Source: Rikenella sp.
GTDB taxonomy: Bacteria; Bacteroidota; Bacteroidia; Bacteroidales; Rikenellaceae
Direction: 5' to 3'
DNA: 7,641 bases
Assembly (NCBI GenBank): GCA_029054535.1
Contig: JAIDFC010000214.1
Location: 1-7,641 of the forward strand
Program-made: the position numbers and the translations under genes
Notes under the pieces: generated by a model
The model's database searches: none
What the model was told of the DNA's origin: nothing
The model's input: the letters and a program-made list of their open reading frames with translations, nothing else
Shown: in pieces, positions 1 to 5,438 of the stretch
How the letters are laid out: each line of letters opens with the position of its first letter
How positions within the stretch are numbered: the first letter of the stretch is position 1

Positions 1-398
1 AGCAGCGAGAACATCTTCTGGTAAGAGTACGGCGTGAAGTTATTGATAATAAAGAAGCTGCCGATACAAACAACGGTCATCAGAATAATGAGCGGCTTCA
101 TGATCCGCGGCAACGAGATCCCGGCCGCCTTCAGAGCCAACAACTCGTTATTCTCCCCCAGGTTCCCCATCGTCATAATGGAGGCCAAAAGGGTAGCGAG
201 CGGCAGACCCATCGGAACTAACGTCGCACTGGCGTAGAAGACCAGTTCGATAATCACCCCCGGCCCCAAGCCCTTGCCCACCAACTCGTCGATGTGCATC
301 CAGAGGTAGTGCATCAGCAGGATGAACATCACGATAAAAAACGTGAGGACCATCGGCCCCACGTAGGCTTTCAGTACGAAACGATAAACAGTTTTCAT
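1..398 (-). CDS. LptF/LptG (YjgP/YjgQ) family permease, N-terminal part, cut by the window edge
   Basis: This is the first 132 residues of a permease of the LptF/LptG family. These inner-membrane proteins pair with the LptB ATPase to extract lipopolysaccharide and pass it to LptC. The protein starts MKTVYRFVLKAYVGPMV at the ATG at 396-398. A long hydrophobic helix follows (about residues 12-33), then a segment beginning DELVGKGLGPG, a second membrane helix (about 50-72), the family-typical loop ending NLGENNELLALKAAGIS, and a third helix (about 98-120). The first cytoplasmic end, helix order and loop all fit the family. I cannot tell LptF from LptG with only a third of the protein. The start was chosen because it gives the family-typical N-terminus. 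A TAAATTTG sequence (539-546) just after the START-like stop codon matches the -7 box, but I see no -33 box at the right distance. Co-transcription with the START-like gene, 148 bp upstream, is equally possible. Confidence 0.9.
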   Translation of the reverse strand, partial: MKTVYRFVLKAYVGPMVLTFFIVMFILLMHYLWMHIDELVGKGLGPGVIIELVFYASATLVPMGLPLATLLASIMTMGNLGENNELLALKAAGISLPRIMKPLIILMTVVCIGSFFIINNFTPYSYQKMFSL

Positions 399-546
399 TC
401 TCGGTGTCCGTATCCGTCTTCTCCGCCTCGGCGGATCGCATCCGTTGTTGCGCGTGGTAAACAAACGCCCCGACCGGTATCATTATTTTCCCGTCTCCCC
501 CGGCAGAGCTGCGCGAAGAGGGAGAGTGAAGAAAGGTACAAATTTA

Positions 547-927
547 TCATTTTTTCGGACAACCGATCGCTCTTTTGAGCTTCTCGACCAGCGCATCCCA
601 CAACTCGCGCTCTCCGTCCATCTCGTCTTGGTCCACGAAATCGGTGATTGTCAAAAGAATATCTCCGGTCAGTTCCTGACTGACCAGGCGCATCTCCAGG
701 TAATGTTTCTCGGGCTCCTCCCACTGGAAACGCACATACGCATTGGCTTTCCGATGTACGATCCGCGCCGTCTGCGAGGTCTTTCCCCAAAAGAAATCGT
801 ATCGTTCTCCCGCAATCTCGACCTGGTCGGCAAACCAGCTTTTGAGTCCCAGAGGCGTAGATATGGCTCGGAACAGCGACCCCGGCGTACAACGAAACGG
901 ATATTCCAAAACGATTTTCTTTTTCAT
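547..927 (-). CDS. START-like domain (SRPBCC / AHSA1-type fold) protein
   Basis: A 126-residue protein that reads as a small START-like helix-grip domain. It opens with a beta strand (KKIVLEYPF), then a helix and the signature region ISTPLGLKSWFADQV (about 22-36). This is followed by a series of beta strands (RYDFFWGK, ARIVHRKANAYVRFQW, HYLEMRLVSQ, DILLTITDFVD) and a long C-terminal helix (about 104-122) that would pack across the sheet. The SxPxGLxxWFAD pattern is typical of AHSA1-like members, and 126 residues is the usual length for this single-domain group in Bacteroidetes. Members bind hydrophobic ligands or client proteins; the ligand here is not predictable. There is no signal peptide, so it is presumably cytoplasmic. 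From memory, this family often sits next to LptF/LptG permeases in Bacteroidales, as it does here, but a shared function is inference. No clear promoter is visible upstream. Confidence 0.82.
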   Translation of the reverse strand: MKKKIVLEYPFRCTPGSLFRAISTPLGLKSWFADQVEIAGERYDFFWGKTSQTARIVHRKANAYVRFQWEEPEKHYLEMRLVSQELTGDILLTITDFVDQDEMDGERELWDALVEKLKRAIGCPKK

Positions 928-1048
928 GATCGGCCCGATTAGGCGAGGGCATTCGCAAAATACGCAATCTTCAGCTAAAATCCTAATACAGGCCCTGTTG
1001 GAACTTTTTTAATGTTATTTGGGCTTACCCCTATAGAGCGGCGTTCGG

Positions 1049-1080
1049 CCCGCACGCCCTTTGGGCGTGGTTTGTTGCGA
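1049..1080 (+). repeat. Hairpin unit R1, copy 1
   Basis: A 7-bp perfect stem (cacgccc-ttt-gggcgtg, 1053-1069), preceded by cccg and followed one base later by tttgttgc. It aligns without gaps to 1462-1493, with 25 of 32 bases identical. The A-T pair at 1054/1068 is a G-C pair in the other copy, so the stem is preserved. Confidence 0.65.
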
Positions 1081-1131
1081 AGGGTAAATGTGTTCCAGCC
1101 TATTGCGATTCGAAGAATCGCCGACCTCGTC

Positions 1132-1148
1132 GGTGCCGCTGGGCACTC
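1132..1148 (+). repeat. Hairpin unit R3, copy 1 (inverted relative to copy 2)
   Basis: Reads ggtgccgctgggcactc with a gtgcc/ggcac stem and a 4-nt loop. The reverse complement of 1763-1779 is the same 17 nt except for one base in the loop. The two copies face each other about 615 bp apart and bracket most of the hairpin-rich stretch. Confidence 0.6.
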
Positions 1149-1211
1149 CAGCCAGGAGTTTGTTCGGAGAAAGGGGTGAGCGACAGGCCGAATGGTCGCA
1201 ACGGTGGCGAT

Positions 1212-1234
1212 CCGCGCAATCTACGATTGCGGTT
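1212..1234 (+). repeat. Hairpin unit R2, copy 1
   Basis: A perfect 7-bp stem with loop tac (cgcaatc-tac-gattgcg, 1215-1231) between ccg and gtt. It matches 1587-1609 at 20 of 23 positions. Two of the three differences are the two sides of one base pair (A1218-T1228 here, G-C in the other copy). Confidence 0.65.
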
Positions 1235-1274
1235 GTCGGTGATGCTTCGACTGCCGAAAGGGAAGGGGGGATTG

Positions 1275-1339
1275 CCAAGGGGGCGTAGTCCCCTTGGATG
1301 CGTTTTTTGCATCCTTTTTGGGGCATACCAAAAAGGATG
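1275..1339. repeat. Three overlapping perfect hairpins
   Basis: The three stems are ccaagggg/ccccttgg (1275-1282 with 1290-1297), ggatgc/gcatcc around a tttttt loop (1296-1314), and a 12-bp stem catcctttttgg/ccaaaaaggatg (1310-1321 with 1328-1339). Neighbouring stems share bases, so all three cannot form at once. That would allow alternative folds in an RNA or in extruded single-stranded DNA. The 12-bp stem is the longest perfect stem in the hairpin-rich stretch. Confidence 0.6.
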
Positions 1340-1461
1340 AGCCCCCGCGGCTTGAGCGGATTAGAGGGAATCCGCCAACTTTCCCCGAGAGGAAAATTTC
1401 CCCCGGCGGGAACGCAACGAGCATCGCCGAGTTGCGGGCCCGGCCGTTGGGCGGCGGCCGT

Positions 1462-1493
1462 CCCGCGCGCCCTGCAGGCGCGATTTGTTGCAA
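1462..1493 (+). repeat. Hairpin unit R1, copy 2
   Basis: Stem cgcgcc-ctgca-ggcgcg (1466-1482), preceded by cccg and followed one base later by tttgttgc, in the same layout as copy 1 at 1049-1080. The loop has changed and one stem pair has switched from A-T to G-C. Confidence 0.65.
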
Positions 1494-1512
1494 GGTGTCG
1501 TTTTTGGGTGTT

Positions 1513-1588
1513 AAAAAGGCCGCAGCCCGCGGAGCGGACGATTGAGCGTAGCGAAAGTTCGTCCCTCCGCAGGGGCGGGCTGCGGGCC
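1513..1588 (-). terminator. Large hairpin with downstream T run (terminator-like, minus strand)
   Basis: A 10-bp outer stem (cgcagcccgc at 1521-1530 with gcgggctgcg at 1575-1584) continues inward as ggag/ctcc (1531-1534, 1565-1568) and ggacg/cgtcc (1536-1540, 1560-1564), with small internal loops. Read on the minus strand, it is followed by GGCC and five T (1513-1517). This layout fits an intrinsic terminator for transcripts coming from the FISUMP fragment side. It could equally be one structural element of the hairpin-rich region. Confidence 0.5.
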
Positions 1589-1609
1589 GAGCGATCTACG
1601 ATCGCGGTT
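1587..1609 (+). repeat. Hairpin unit R2, copy 2
   Basis: Stem gcgatc-tac-gatcgc (1591-1605) with the same tac loop and the same flanks (ccg before, gtt after) as copy 1 at 1212-1234. The G1593-C1603 pair replaces A-T in copy 1. Confidence 0.65.
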
Positions 1610-1621
1610 TCTCTCAAGCTG

Positions 1622-1678
1622 AAAAAGGGCCGGAGCCAACGCGGGATGCTTGCAGCCCGTCGCATGGGGTGGCTCCGG
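1622..1678 (-). terminator. Hairpin with downstream T run (terminator-like, minus strand)
   Basis: Stem ccggagcca (1630-1638) pairs perfectly with tggctccgg (1670-1678), 9 bp, enclosing about 31 nt. On the minus strand the stem is followed by CCC and five T (1622-1626). It lies about 107 nt past the stop codon of the FISUMP fragment. It is the first terminator-like structure after that fragment, with a second at 1513-1588. Confidence 0.55.
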
Positions 1679-1762
1679 GCTAACATAGGGAGATCTAAGC
1701 GAGAGTTGGCCGCCCGGCAGGCCCGGAACCGGCAGACTGTTGGGGTAGACACGAGTAGGTTC

Positions 1763-1779
1763 GAGTGCCGAGCGGCACC
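1763..1779 (-). repeat. Hairpin unit R3, copy 2, just after the FISUMP stop codon
   Basis: On the minus strand this is ggtgccgctcggcactc, with a gtgccg/cggcac stem at 1765-1778 that begins 6 nt after the TAG at 1785-1787. It matches the plus strand at 1132-1148 in 16 of 17 positions. In DGR targets a hairpin directly downstream of the variable region is known to support template-directed sequence replacement, and the position here fits that. Whether this hairpin has such a role is inference. Confidence 0.55.
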
Positions 1780-1784
1780 TCTCT

Positions 1785-2015
1785 CTATTCCTGGAGGCAA
1801 CGCAACGGAAAACCGTACGAACGACAGAACAGGCTATTCAAAATGATATTGTTGTGATAGAAGTCTAAGTAGTAGACATTGCTTTCCGAAGCAGACGTTG
1901 ACCAGTTGTATCCGCCGTATCCAATGCGACACAACGTACCGGAGCTATAGATGCGGTAGCCCGGAGCATAGAGACTATAGCGACAACAGACCCAGGGAAC
2001 GCCTACCCAAAACAC
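1785..2015 (-). pseudogene. Fragment of a FISUMP / C-type-lectin-like protein, C-terminal end only; resembles a DGR variable region
   Basis: A 76-codon open frame with GTG as first possible start and an in-frame TAA two codons upstream. Residues from about YAPGYRIYSSG through GYGGYNWST, YYLDFYHNN and RSYGFPLRCLQE match the end of FISUMP-type surface proteins. There the usual pattern is GYR...G.L..VG..G.YWSS...Y.L.F......RS.GFSVRCV. The expected N-terminal signal or lipoprotein region and the rest of the domain are missing; AT-rich DNA begins directly upstream. In many DGR target proteins this same segment is the variable region, and its changeable positions are Asn (AAC) in the template. Here such positions are filled by Ile, Tyr, Ser, Cys, His and Asn, mostly in codons ending in C or T, which fits A-directed variation. 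I therefore favour an orphan or truncated variable region, then a silent cassette, then plain decay. Confidence 0.62.
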
Positions 2016-2084
2016 TATTTAAAAATACATTATTTAACATAATATAAATAACAATAAAATTATACGCACCGCTGGACGACAACT

Positions 2085-2114
2085 AAAAAAGACGGACGAC
2101 TCTTTTTTAAGTCG
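2085..2114 (-). terminator. Probable intrinsic terminator of the TonB-dependent receptor gene
   Basis: On the minus strand, cgact/agtcg (2110-2114 with 2097-2101) forms a short stem, followed by tccgTC and a run of T (2085-2090). It lies about 40 nt past the receptor stop codon. The A run inside the loop (2103-2108) can also pair with the T run, so the exact fold is ambiguous. Confidence 0.5.
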
Positions 2115-2151
2115 CCCGCTGCTACATCGTTCATGTTTCGAAACCGAGGAA

Positions 2152-4584
2152 TCAGATCGAAACGATGACTCCGAAAGTCGGAATAATCGTACCTCCCAAT
2201 TGGTTCGGATAAGTAACCATTTTGTAATAGCCCGGCCGCGCCGGATCCGGCACATACTGCCCCGTAGCCTCGTCGCGTTCCGGTATCAGCCCCGGTTGCC
2301 CGTAGGCCTTGTAATTGTAAAGGTTCTGGATGTCGAGGTAGAGAGCCAGCGTCCAACGACGGAAAAACCAGGTCTTGTCCACCCTCAGGTCCATCTGGTG
2401 GAAGGCCGGCAACCGCCCGCTGTTCACCAGTGAATAGTCCACCACCGGCCGATGGGTCGCCTCCCACGAGTCGATACGCGCCGAGAGATCGACATCGTAC
2501 GGCGTGTAAGGCGCTCCGCCGGCAAACCGCCACCGGATCCCCACATCCCACCCCCGCGGCAGACTCCGCATCAGCACCACCGACACCAAATGCCGATAAT
2601 CCCAGTTCGACGGCGTCCACGCCCCGCTCGGCCGGTCGGTTCCCGCATTCCAACGCCGGAACTGCGAGTAATAATAGGTATAGGCCGCCATCAGCCTGAA
2701 CCCCCACAGATCGTCGTTTCGATACTCCACCTCGAGCCCGTAGGCTCGTCCCGTACCGTTCGAGGCCACCGGCTCGGCGCCTACGGCAAACACGTCGTAC
2801 CCTTTCGAGCCGATCGCCGTGCTGTCGACGAGCGACATCGGATACCGCGAGTAGTGTTTGTAAAATCCCTCGACCGAGAGTCTCGACCTTTTGTTCGGTT
2901 CGAAGGCTACACCCGCCGTCGCCTGATCGCTGCGGATATACCGCAGCCGCTCGCGATTGACCACCTCGCCGGTTGGGTCTCGAAACCCCATCGACGTATA
3001 AGCCGGTTCCTGAAAGTACCGCCCCGCGCTGGCCGAGACGATCCATTTCGGCGCAAAACGATAACTCACGCCCAACCGCGGCGAGAGCTGTCGCAACGGA
3101 TTCGCCATACGGTCCGAGTAATCATTACCATCAAGCCGCACACCGAAATTGACATTCAATTTACCGGCCGCAAACTGTTTGTTCACCGACGCGAATCCCT
3201 CGTAACGCATCAGCGCAATATCCGTCGTATAAATTTCGTCGACCGCCTGCCCGCCGAACTGGAGTTTTCGGAACGTCCGGTTGTCGTATGCCCCGCGCTG
3301 AATCCCCGCACCGGCATCGAGGGAGAATCCGCGTCCGAGATCGACGTCGTACTCCGCCCGCAACCTCACGGTCGACTCGTTGGAACGATAATCGATATTT
3401 TTTCCCTTCTGCGGCTCGTTGTCCTGCCACTTTTGGAGGCTGTTGTTGAGCCGGTCGGTGCTGGCCACGAGATTCAGCACCCCGTTTTTCGTATAGCGCG
3501 CATACACGGCCCCGACGACATAGCTCCACTGGTCGTTTTCGGGCAGATACTCCAGAATTTGTTGTCGGTCGAGGGTCAGGTTCTTCATCGAGAAATTGAG
3601 CCGGCTCCGGTCCAGCGACCCCAAAGCGACGATATAGAGATGGTTCCGTTCGTCGAAATGGTGCGAGTACTTGATTTGCGCATCGTTATAGGTCGGCAGG
3701 AAAGGGAGCTCGAGCAGGCCGAAAAGCACCTGCAGATAACTTTGCCGGACCGAAGCGATGATGTTTCCGTTCTTGCCGACCGGCGAATCGATCGTCAGGG
3801 CCACGTCCGAGGCTCCGGCCGAAATTTTGGCTCGAAACCGCTCCGAGTTTCCCTCCGTCATCCGCAAGTCGAGCACCGAACTGAGTCCCGACGCTCGCCC
3901 CACCGGGAAGGTCGAGGTATAGAGCCTCGCCGAGCTCAGAAAATCGCTGTTGATGATCCCGACATTCCCGCCGCTCGCCCCCTGGGTGGTGAAATGGTTG
4001 ATGATCGGGATTTCGATCCGGTCGAGATAGAATTTGTTTTCGTTGGGTCCTCCGCCCCGCACCACCAGGTCGTTGCGCGAGATCGGCGTAGCCACCACCC
4101 CCGGCAGATTCTGTATCACTTTCGATATGTCGCGGTTTCCGCCGGGGCTTTTTTCGATCTGCTGCAGGTTCAGGGTCCTATTTCCCAACGGTTGGTTTTC
4201 GGTGTGCCGCCTCGACCGCCCCAAAACGACCACCTCTCCGACCCGGGTCGCCTCCATCTCCAGTTCGGCATTCACGACGCATTCGCGAGCAGCGGTAACC
4301 AGAAACGCCCCCGTCGTGGCCTCCTTGTAGCCAACGCTTCGGACCAACAGCGTGTGGTATCCGACAGGCGCCCGATCGATTCTGAAACACCCCGACGAGT
4401 CGGCCATGGCTCCGATCGTCGTACCGCTGACAACCACCTGAGCATACGGTACCTTTTCACGCGTCGCCGCATCGCTGACTACCCCCGACACCGTACCTCG
4501 CGCCTCTCCTCCGCCCGCGGTCTGCGCAATCGCCGCTCGCGGCGCGGCGAGCAGCAACAGCATACACAACCCTAAAACCTTCAT
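2152..4584 (-). CDS. TonB-dependent outer-membrane receptor with N-terminal carboxypeptidase-regulatory-like domain
   Basis: A protein of about 810 residues predicted to be an outer-membrane beta-barrel importer energised by TonB-ExbBD. It has a signal peptide (MKVLGLCMLLLLAAPRAAIA, cleavage near residue 20). A carboxypeptidase-regulatory-like beta-sandwich follows (about 30-110: GVVSDAATREKVPYAQVVV, then DSSGCFRI and VRSVGYK). Then comes a plug domain (about 130-235, with SKVIQNLPGVV, VVRGGGPNENKFYLD and the ASGLSSVLDLR segment), and beta-barrel strands to the end (IIPTFGVIVSI). Late-barrel features such as WDYRHLVSVVL and FHQMDLRVDKTW are typical. No SusD-like lipoprotein gene lies next to it, so it is not an ordinary polysaccharide-utilisation pair; its substrate (metal chelate, cofactor, peptide or other) is unknown. 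An in-frame ATG at 4605 is a possible alternative start. More upstream starts are excluded by the promoter at 4634-4663. The gene lies downstream of the XRE regulator with its own promoter. Confidence 0.93.
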   Translation of the reverse strand: MKVLGLCMLLLLAAPRAAIAQTAGGGEARGTVSGVVSDAATREKVPYAQVVVSGTTIGAMADSSGCFRIDRAPVGYHTLLVRSVGYKEATTGAFLVTAARECVVNAELEMEATRVGEVVVLGRSRRHTENQPLGNRTLNLQQIEKSPGGNRDISKVIQNLPGVVATPISRNDLVVRGGGPNENKFYLDRIEIPIINHFTTQGASGGNVGIINSDFLSSARLYTSTFPVGRASGLSSVLDLRMTEGNSERFRAKISAGASDVALTIDSPVGKNGNIIASVRQSYLQVLFGLLELPFLPTYNDAQIKYSHHFDERNHLYIVALGSLDRSRLNFSMKNLTLDRQQILEYLPENDQWSYVVGAVYARYTKNGVLNLVASTDRLNNSLQKWQDNEPQKGKNIDYRSNESTVRLRAEYDVDLGRGFSLDAGAGIQRGAYDNRTFRKLQFGGQAVDEIYTTDIALMRYEGFASVNKQFAAGKLNVNFGVRLDGNDYSDRMANPLRQLSPRLGVSYRFAPKWIVSASAGRYFQEPAYTSMGFRDPTGEVVNRERLRYIRSDQATAGVAFEPNKRSRLSVEGFYKHYSRYPMSLVDSTAIGSKGYDVFAVGAEPVASNGTGRAYGLEVEYRNDDLWGFRLMAAYTYYYSQFRRWNAGTDRPSGAWTPSNWDYRHLVSVVLMRSLPRGWDVGIRWRFAGGAPYTPYDVDLSARIDSWEATHRPVVDYSLVNSGRLPAFHQMDLRVDKTWFFRRWTLALYLDIQNLYNYKAYGQPGLIPERDEATGQYVPDPARPGYYKMVTYPNQLGGTIIPTFGVIVSI

Positions 4585-4633
4585 CCTTTTTTCGACATAG
4601 ATCATAGTGTATATTCCCCCTCGTTTCGGCCAC

Positions 4634-4663
4634 CAAAGATACGGAGAGGCTACGAATCCGCAA
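4634..4663 (-). promoter_or_regulatory. Bacteroidetes-type promoter for the TonB-dependent receptor
   Basis: On the minus strand TTG (4663-4661) is followed after 19 bp by TATCTTTG (4641-4634), a full match to TAnnTTTG. The spacing is what sigma-ABfr promoters of Bacteroidetes use. Transcription would start around 4630, just ahead of the two candidate start codons at 4605 and 4584. Confidence 0.72.
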
Positions 4664-4856
4664 GGTTCCCGCCGAGCCGTCCTCTTTTGGAGCAAGAACG
4701 TTCCGATTCATAGCGTTCGTTCGGTTCGACCGACTGTTTTTCTGTCTTGCGCCCTCTCAACAACATTCGTGCCGCTATCCCTATCCCGCCCCAGGATCAT
4801 TTAACATAATGAACTGTGAAGATAGACCGATACATTTCCAGAACCGATAGAGGTTT

Positions 4857-5384
4857 TTAATTATGATACTCTTCAAAAGATCCGTCTTCGAAAAACAGAA
4901 TAACCCGAGCAATATTTTTAGATGGTTCTTTTTTCGGCAGTTCTTGATCCTCCGATTCGGCCTTGGGCTCCTCCATGGTTTCTTTTTTGATATTTACACT
5001 TGTAACACTCGCAGTATCTTCAGAATCTACAATGCTTTCCGAGTTATTATTAAATAGGTCCAACACCTGTTCTTTCCCAGAAATCGCGCTACTCTCCTGC
5101 CTTATTGGAGGAATTACATCTGTAACCTTATCAGGCTTTTCATTTGTAACTTCACCTGAGGGTTCTGTTGTTTTGCTTTTGTAAACTCTTCCTTGGCCGT
5201 TGATGATCCAGTCAGGATTCAGCTCCGGAAAACGTAGCAATATTCGGGAAATAAACTCGAAATTAGGCTTGTTTCTCCCTGATAACAGGTGCGATATACT
5301 GGAAGGTTGCACCTCCATGATTTCGGCGAACTTTACAGCTGTAAGTCCCTCACGCCTCATAAATTCGGCCAATCGATCTTTCAT
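4857..5384 (-). CDS. XRE-family helix-turn-helix regulator with Ser/Glu/Lys-rich linker and conserved C-terminal tail
   Basis: A 175-residue protein. Residues 1-65 form a Cro/C1-type helix-turn-helix domain: RLAEFMRREGLTAVKFAEIM, then VQPSSISHLLSGRNKPNFEFISRIL, where the SSISHLLSGRNKP stretch is the recognition-helix region. LNPDWIINGQGRVY ends the domain, as is usual in Bacteroidetes XRE proteins. Residues about 70-155 are a low-complexity, charged, probably disordered linker. The last 16 residues, beginning RVILFFEDGSFEEY, form a short tail that I recall from many Bacteroidetes HTH proteins; its role is unknown. The gene has its own promoter (5406-5436). The upstream region and the coding sequence carry copies of TTACA-N2-TGTAA, which may be its own operator. 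The next gene downstream is the TonB-dependent receptor, a possible target, but that link is inference. Confidence 0.88.
   Translation of the reverse strand: MKDRLAEFMRREGLTAVKFAEIMEVQPSSISHLLSGRNKPNFEFISRILLRFPELNPDWIINGQGRVYKSKTTEPSGEVTNEKPDKVTDVIPPIRQESSAISGKEQVLDLFNNNSESIVDSEDTASVTSVNIKKETMEEPKAESEDQELPKKEPSKNIARVILFFEDGSFEEYHN
4994..5005. promoter_or_regulatory. Operator-like palindrome TTACA-CT-TGTAA (perfect)
   Basis: Perfect copy of TTACA-N2-TGTAA inside the linker-coding part of the XRE gene, read there as the codons for V-T-S-V. Other copies are at 5114, 5138, 5333, 5439 and 5725. Confidence 0.45.
5114..5125. promoter_or_regulatory. Operator-like palindrome TTACA-TC-TGTAA (perfect)
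   Basis: Second perfect copy in the XRE gene, coding V-T-D-V. It lies 24 bp (start to start) from the near-perfect copy at 5138-5149, close to two helical turns, so two dimers could bind the same face. Confidence 0.45.
5138..5149. promoter_or_regulatory. Operator-like palindrome TTTCA-TT-TGTAA (one mismatch)
   Basis: Matches 9 of the 10 defined bases of TTACA-N2-TGTAA. It lies in the XRE linker-coding region, at codons for V-T-N-E. Confidence 0.35.
5333..5344. promoter_or_regulatory. Operator-like palindrome TTACAGCTGTAA (perfect 12-bp palindrome)
   Basis: A fully self-complementary 12-mer about 40 bp inside the XRE start codon, coding L-T-A-V. Being close to the start, it could act as a downstream roadblock operator for autorepression. 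Confidence 0.45.
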
Positions 5385-5410
5385 CTTTGTAACGTTTCGA
5401 TATCACAAAG
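5385..5410. promoter_or_regulatory. Inverted repeat CTTTGT-N14-ACAAAG overlapping the XRE promoter -7 box
   Basis: CTTTGT (5385-5390) touches the start codon and ACAAAG (5405-5410) overlaps the -7 box TATCTTTG. A protein bound here would block transcription start, so it is a candidate autoregulatory site. A six-base arm with a 14-bp gap can arise by chance, so the call is weak. Confidence 0.35.
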
Positions 5411-5436
5411 ATAAAATTCATCTTCGAATCCGCAAA
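5406..5436 (-). promoter_or_regulatory. Bacteroidetes-type promoter for the XRE regulator
   Basis: On the minus strand TTTG (5436-5433), 19 bp, then TATCTTTG (5413-5406), both full consensus matches. The box ends 21 nt before the ATG, giving a very short leader. Confidence 0.75.
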
Positions 5437-5438
5437 TA

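Larger units (their letters stand above)
1015..1784. repeat. Gene-free, GC-rich stretch packed with short perfect hairpins
   Basis: I see no credible gene in this 770 bp. It is a dense run of inverted repeats. Perfect stems include 1053-1069 (7 bp, 3-nt loop), 1105-1121 (7 bp, loop gaa), 1121-1133 (5 bp, loop ctc), 1133-1146 (5 bp, 4-nt loop), 1145-1159 (5 bp), 1215-1231 (7 bp, loop tac), 1275-1297 (8 bp), 1296-1314 (6 bp), 1310-1339 (12 bp), 1356-1375 (7 bp), 1466-1482 (6 bp), 1591-1605 (6 bp, loop tac) and 1765-1778 (6 bp), plus two large imperfect hairpins at 1518-1588 and 1630-1678. Some hairpin units recur with compensating base changes. Both strands contain long open frames, but they encode low-information Arg/Pro/Ala-rich products. 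The stretch starts directly after the FISUMP fragment on the minus strand. It could be a structured RNA, a decayed repeat array, or a mobile or DGR-associated element; the sequence alone does not decide. Confidence 0.75.

Noticed and set aside
395..967. 190-codon minus-strand frame whose TGA overlaps the permease ATG
   Set aside because: It is an out-of-frame shadow of the START-like gene. The START-like frame has the recognisable fold, so the apparent ATGA coupling is not real.
1015..1784. CRISPR array or integron attC series
   Set aside because: Hairpins differ in sequence and spacing, with no constant direct repeat, no regular spacers, no cas genes, no integrase and no cassette genes in the window.
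1699..1787. tRNA-like stretch (gttcgag-type T loop, ctgttgg-like anticodon loop, gagag/ctctc ends)
   Set aside because: The T stem does not pair, position 61 is not C, no D arm folds, and the acceptor has only five pairs. Most likely coincidence in a hairpin-rich region.
1015..1800. 261-codon open frame, minus strand
   Set aside because: It covers the hairpin array and has an Arg/Pro/Ala/Ser-rich, domain-free product. A long frame is open on the other strand as well. The lack of stops follows from GC-rich inverted repeats, not from coding. It also runs straight through the stop of the FISUMP fragment in another frame.
1298..1846. 182-codon open frame, plus strand
   Set aside because: Same reason: low-information composition, overlaps the minus-strand frame, no recognisable domain, no promoter.
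2452..4575. 707-codon open frame, plus strand
   Set aside because: Exactly antisense to the TonB-dependent receptor. The product is His/Arg/Pro-rich, a typical shadow of a GC-rich gene.
4721..4740. Small hairpin tcggt-tcg-accga followed by ctgttttt, plus strand
   Set aside because: Only a 5-bp stem, on the strand with no gene ending there. Too weak to call a terminator.
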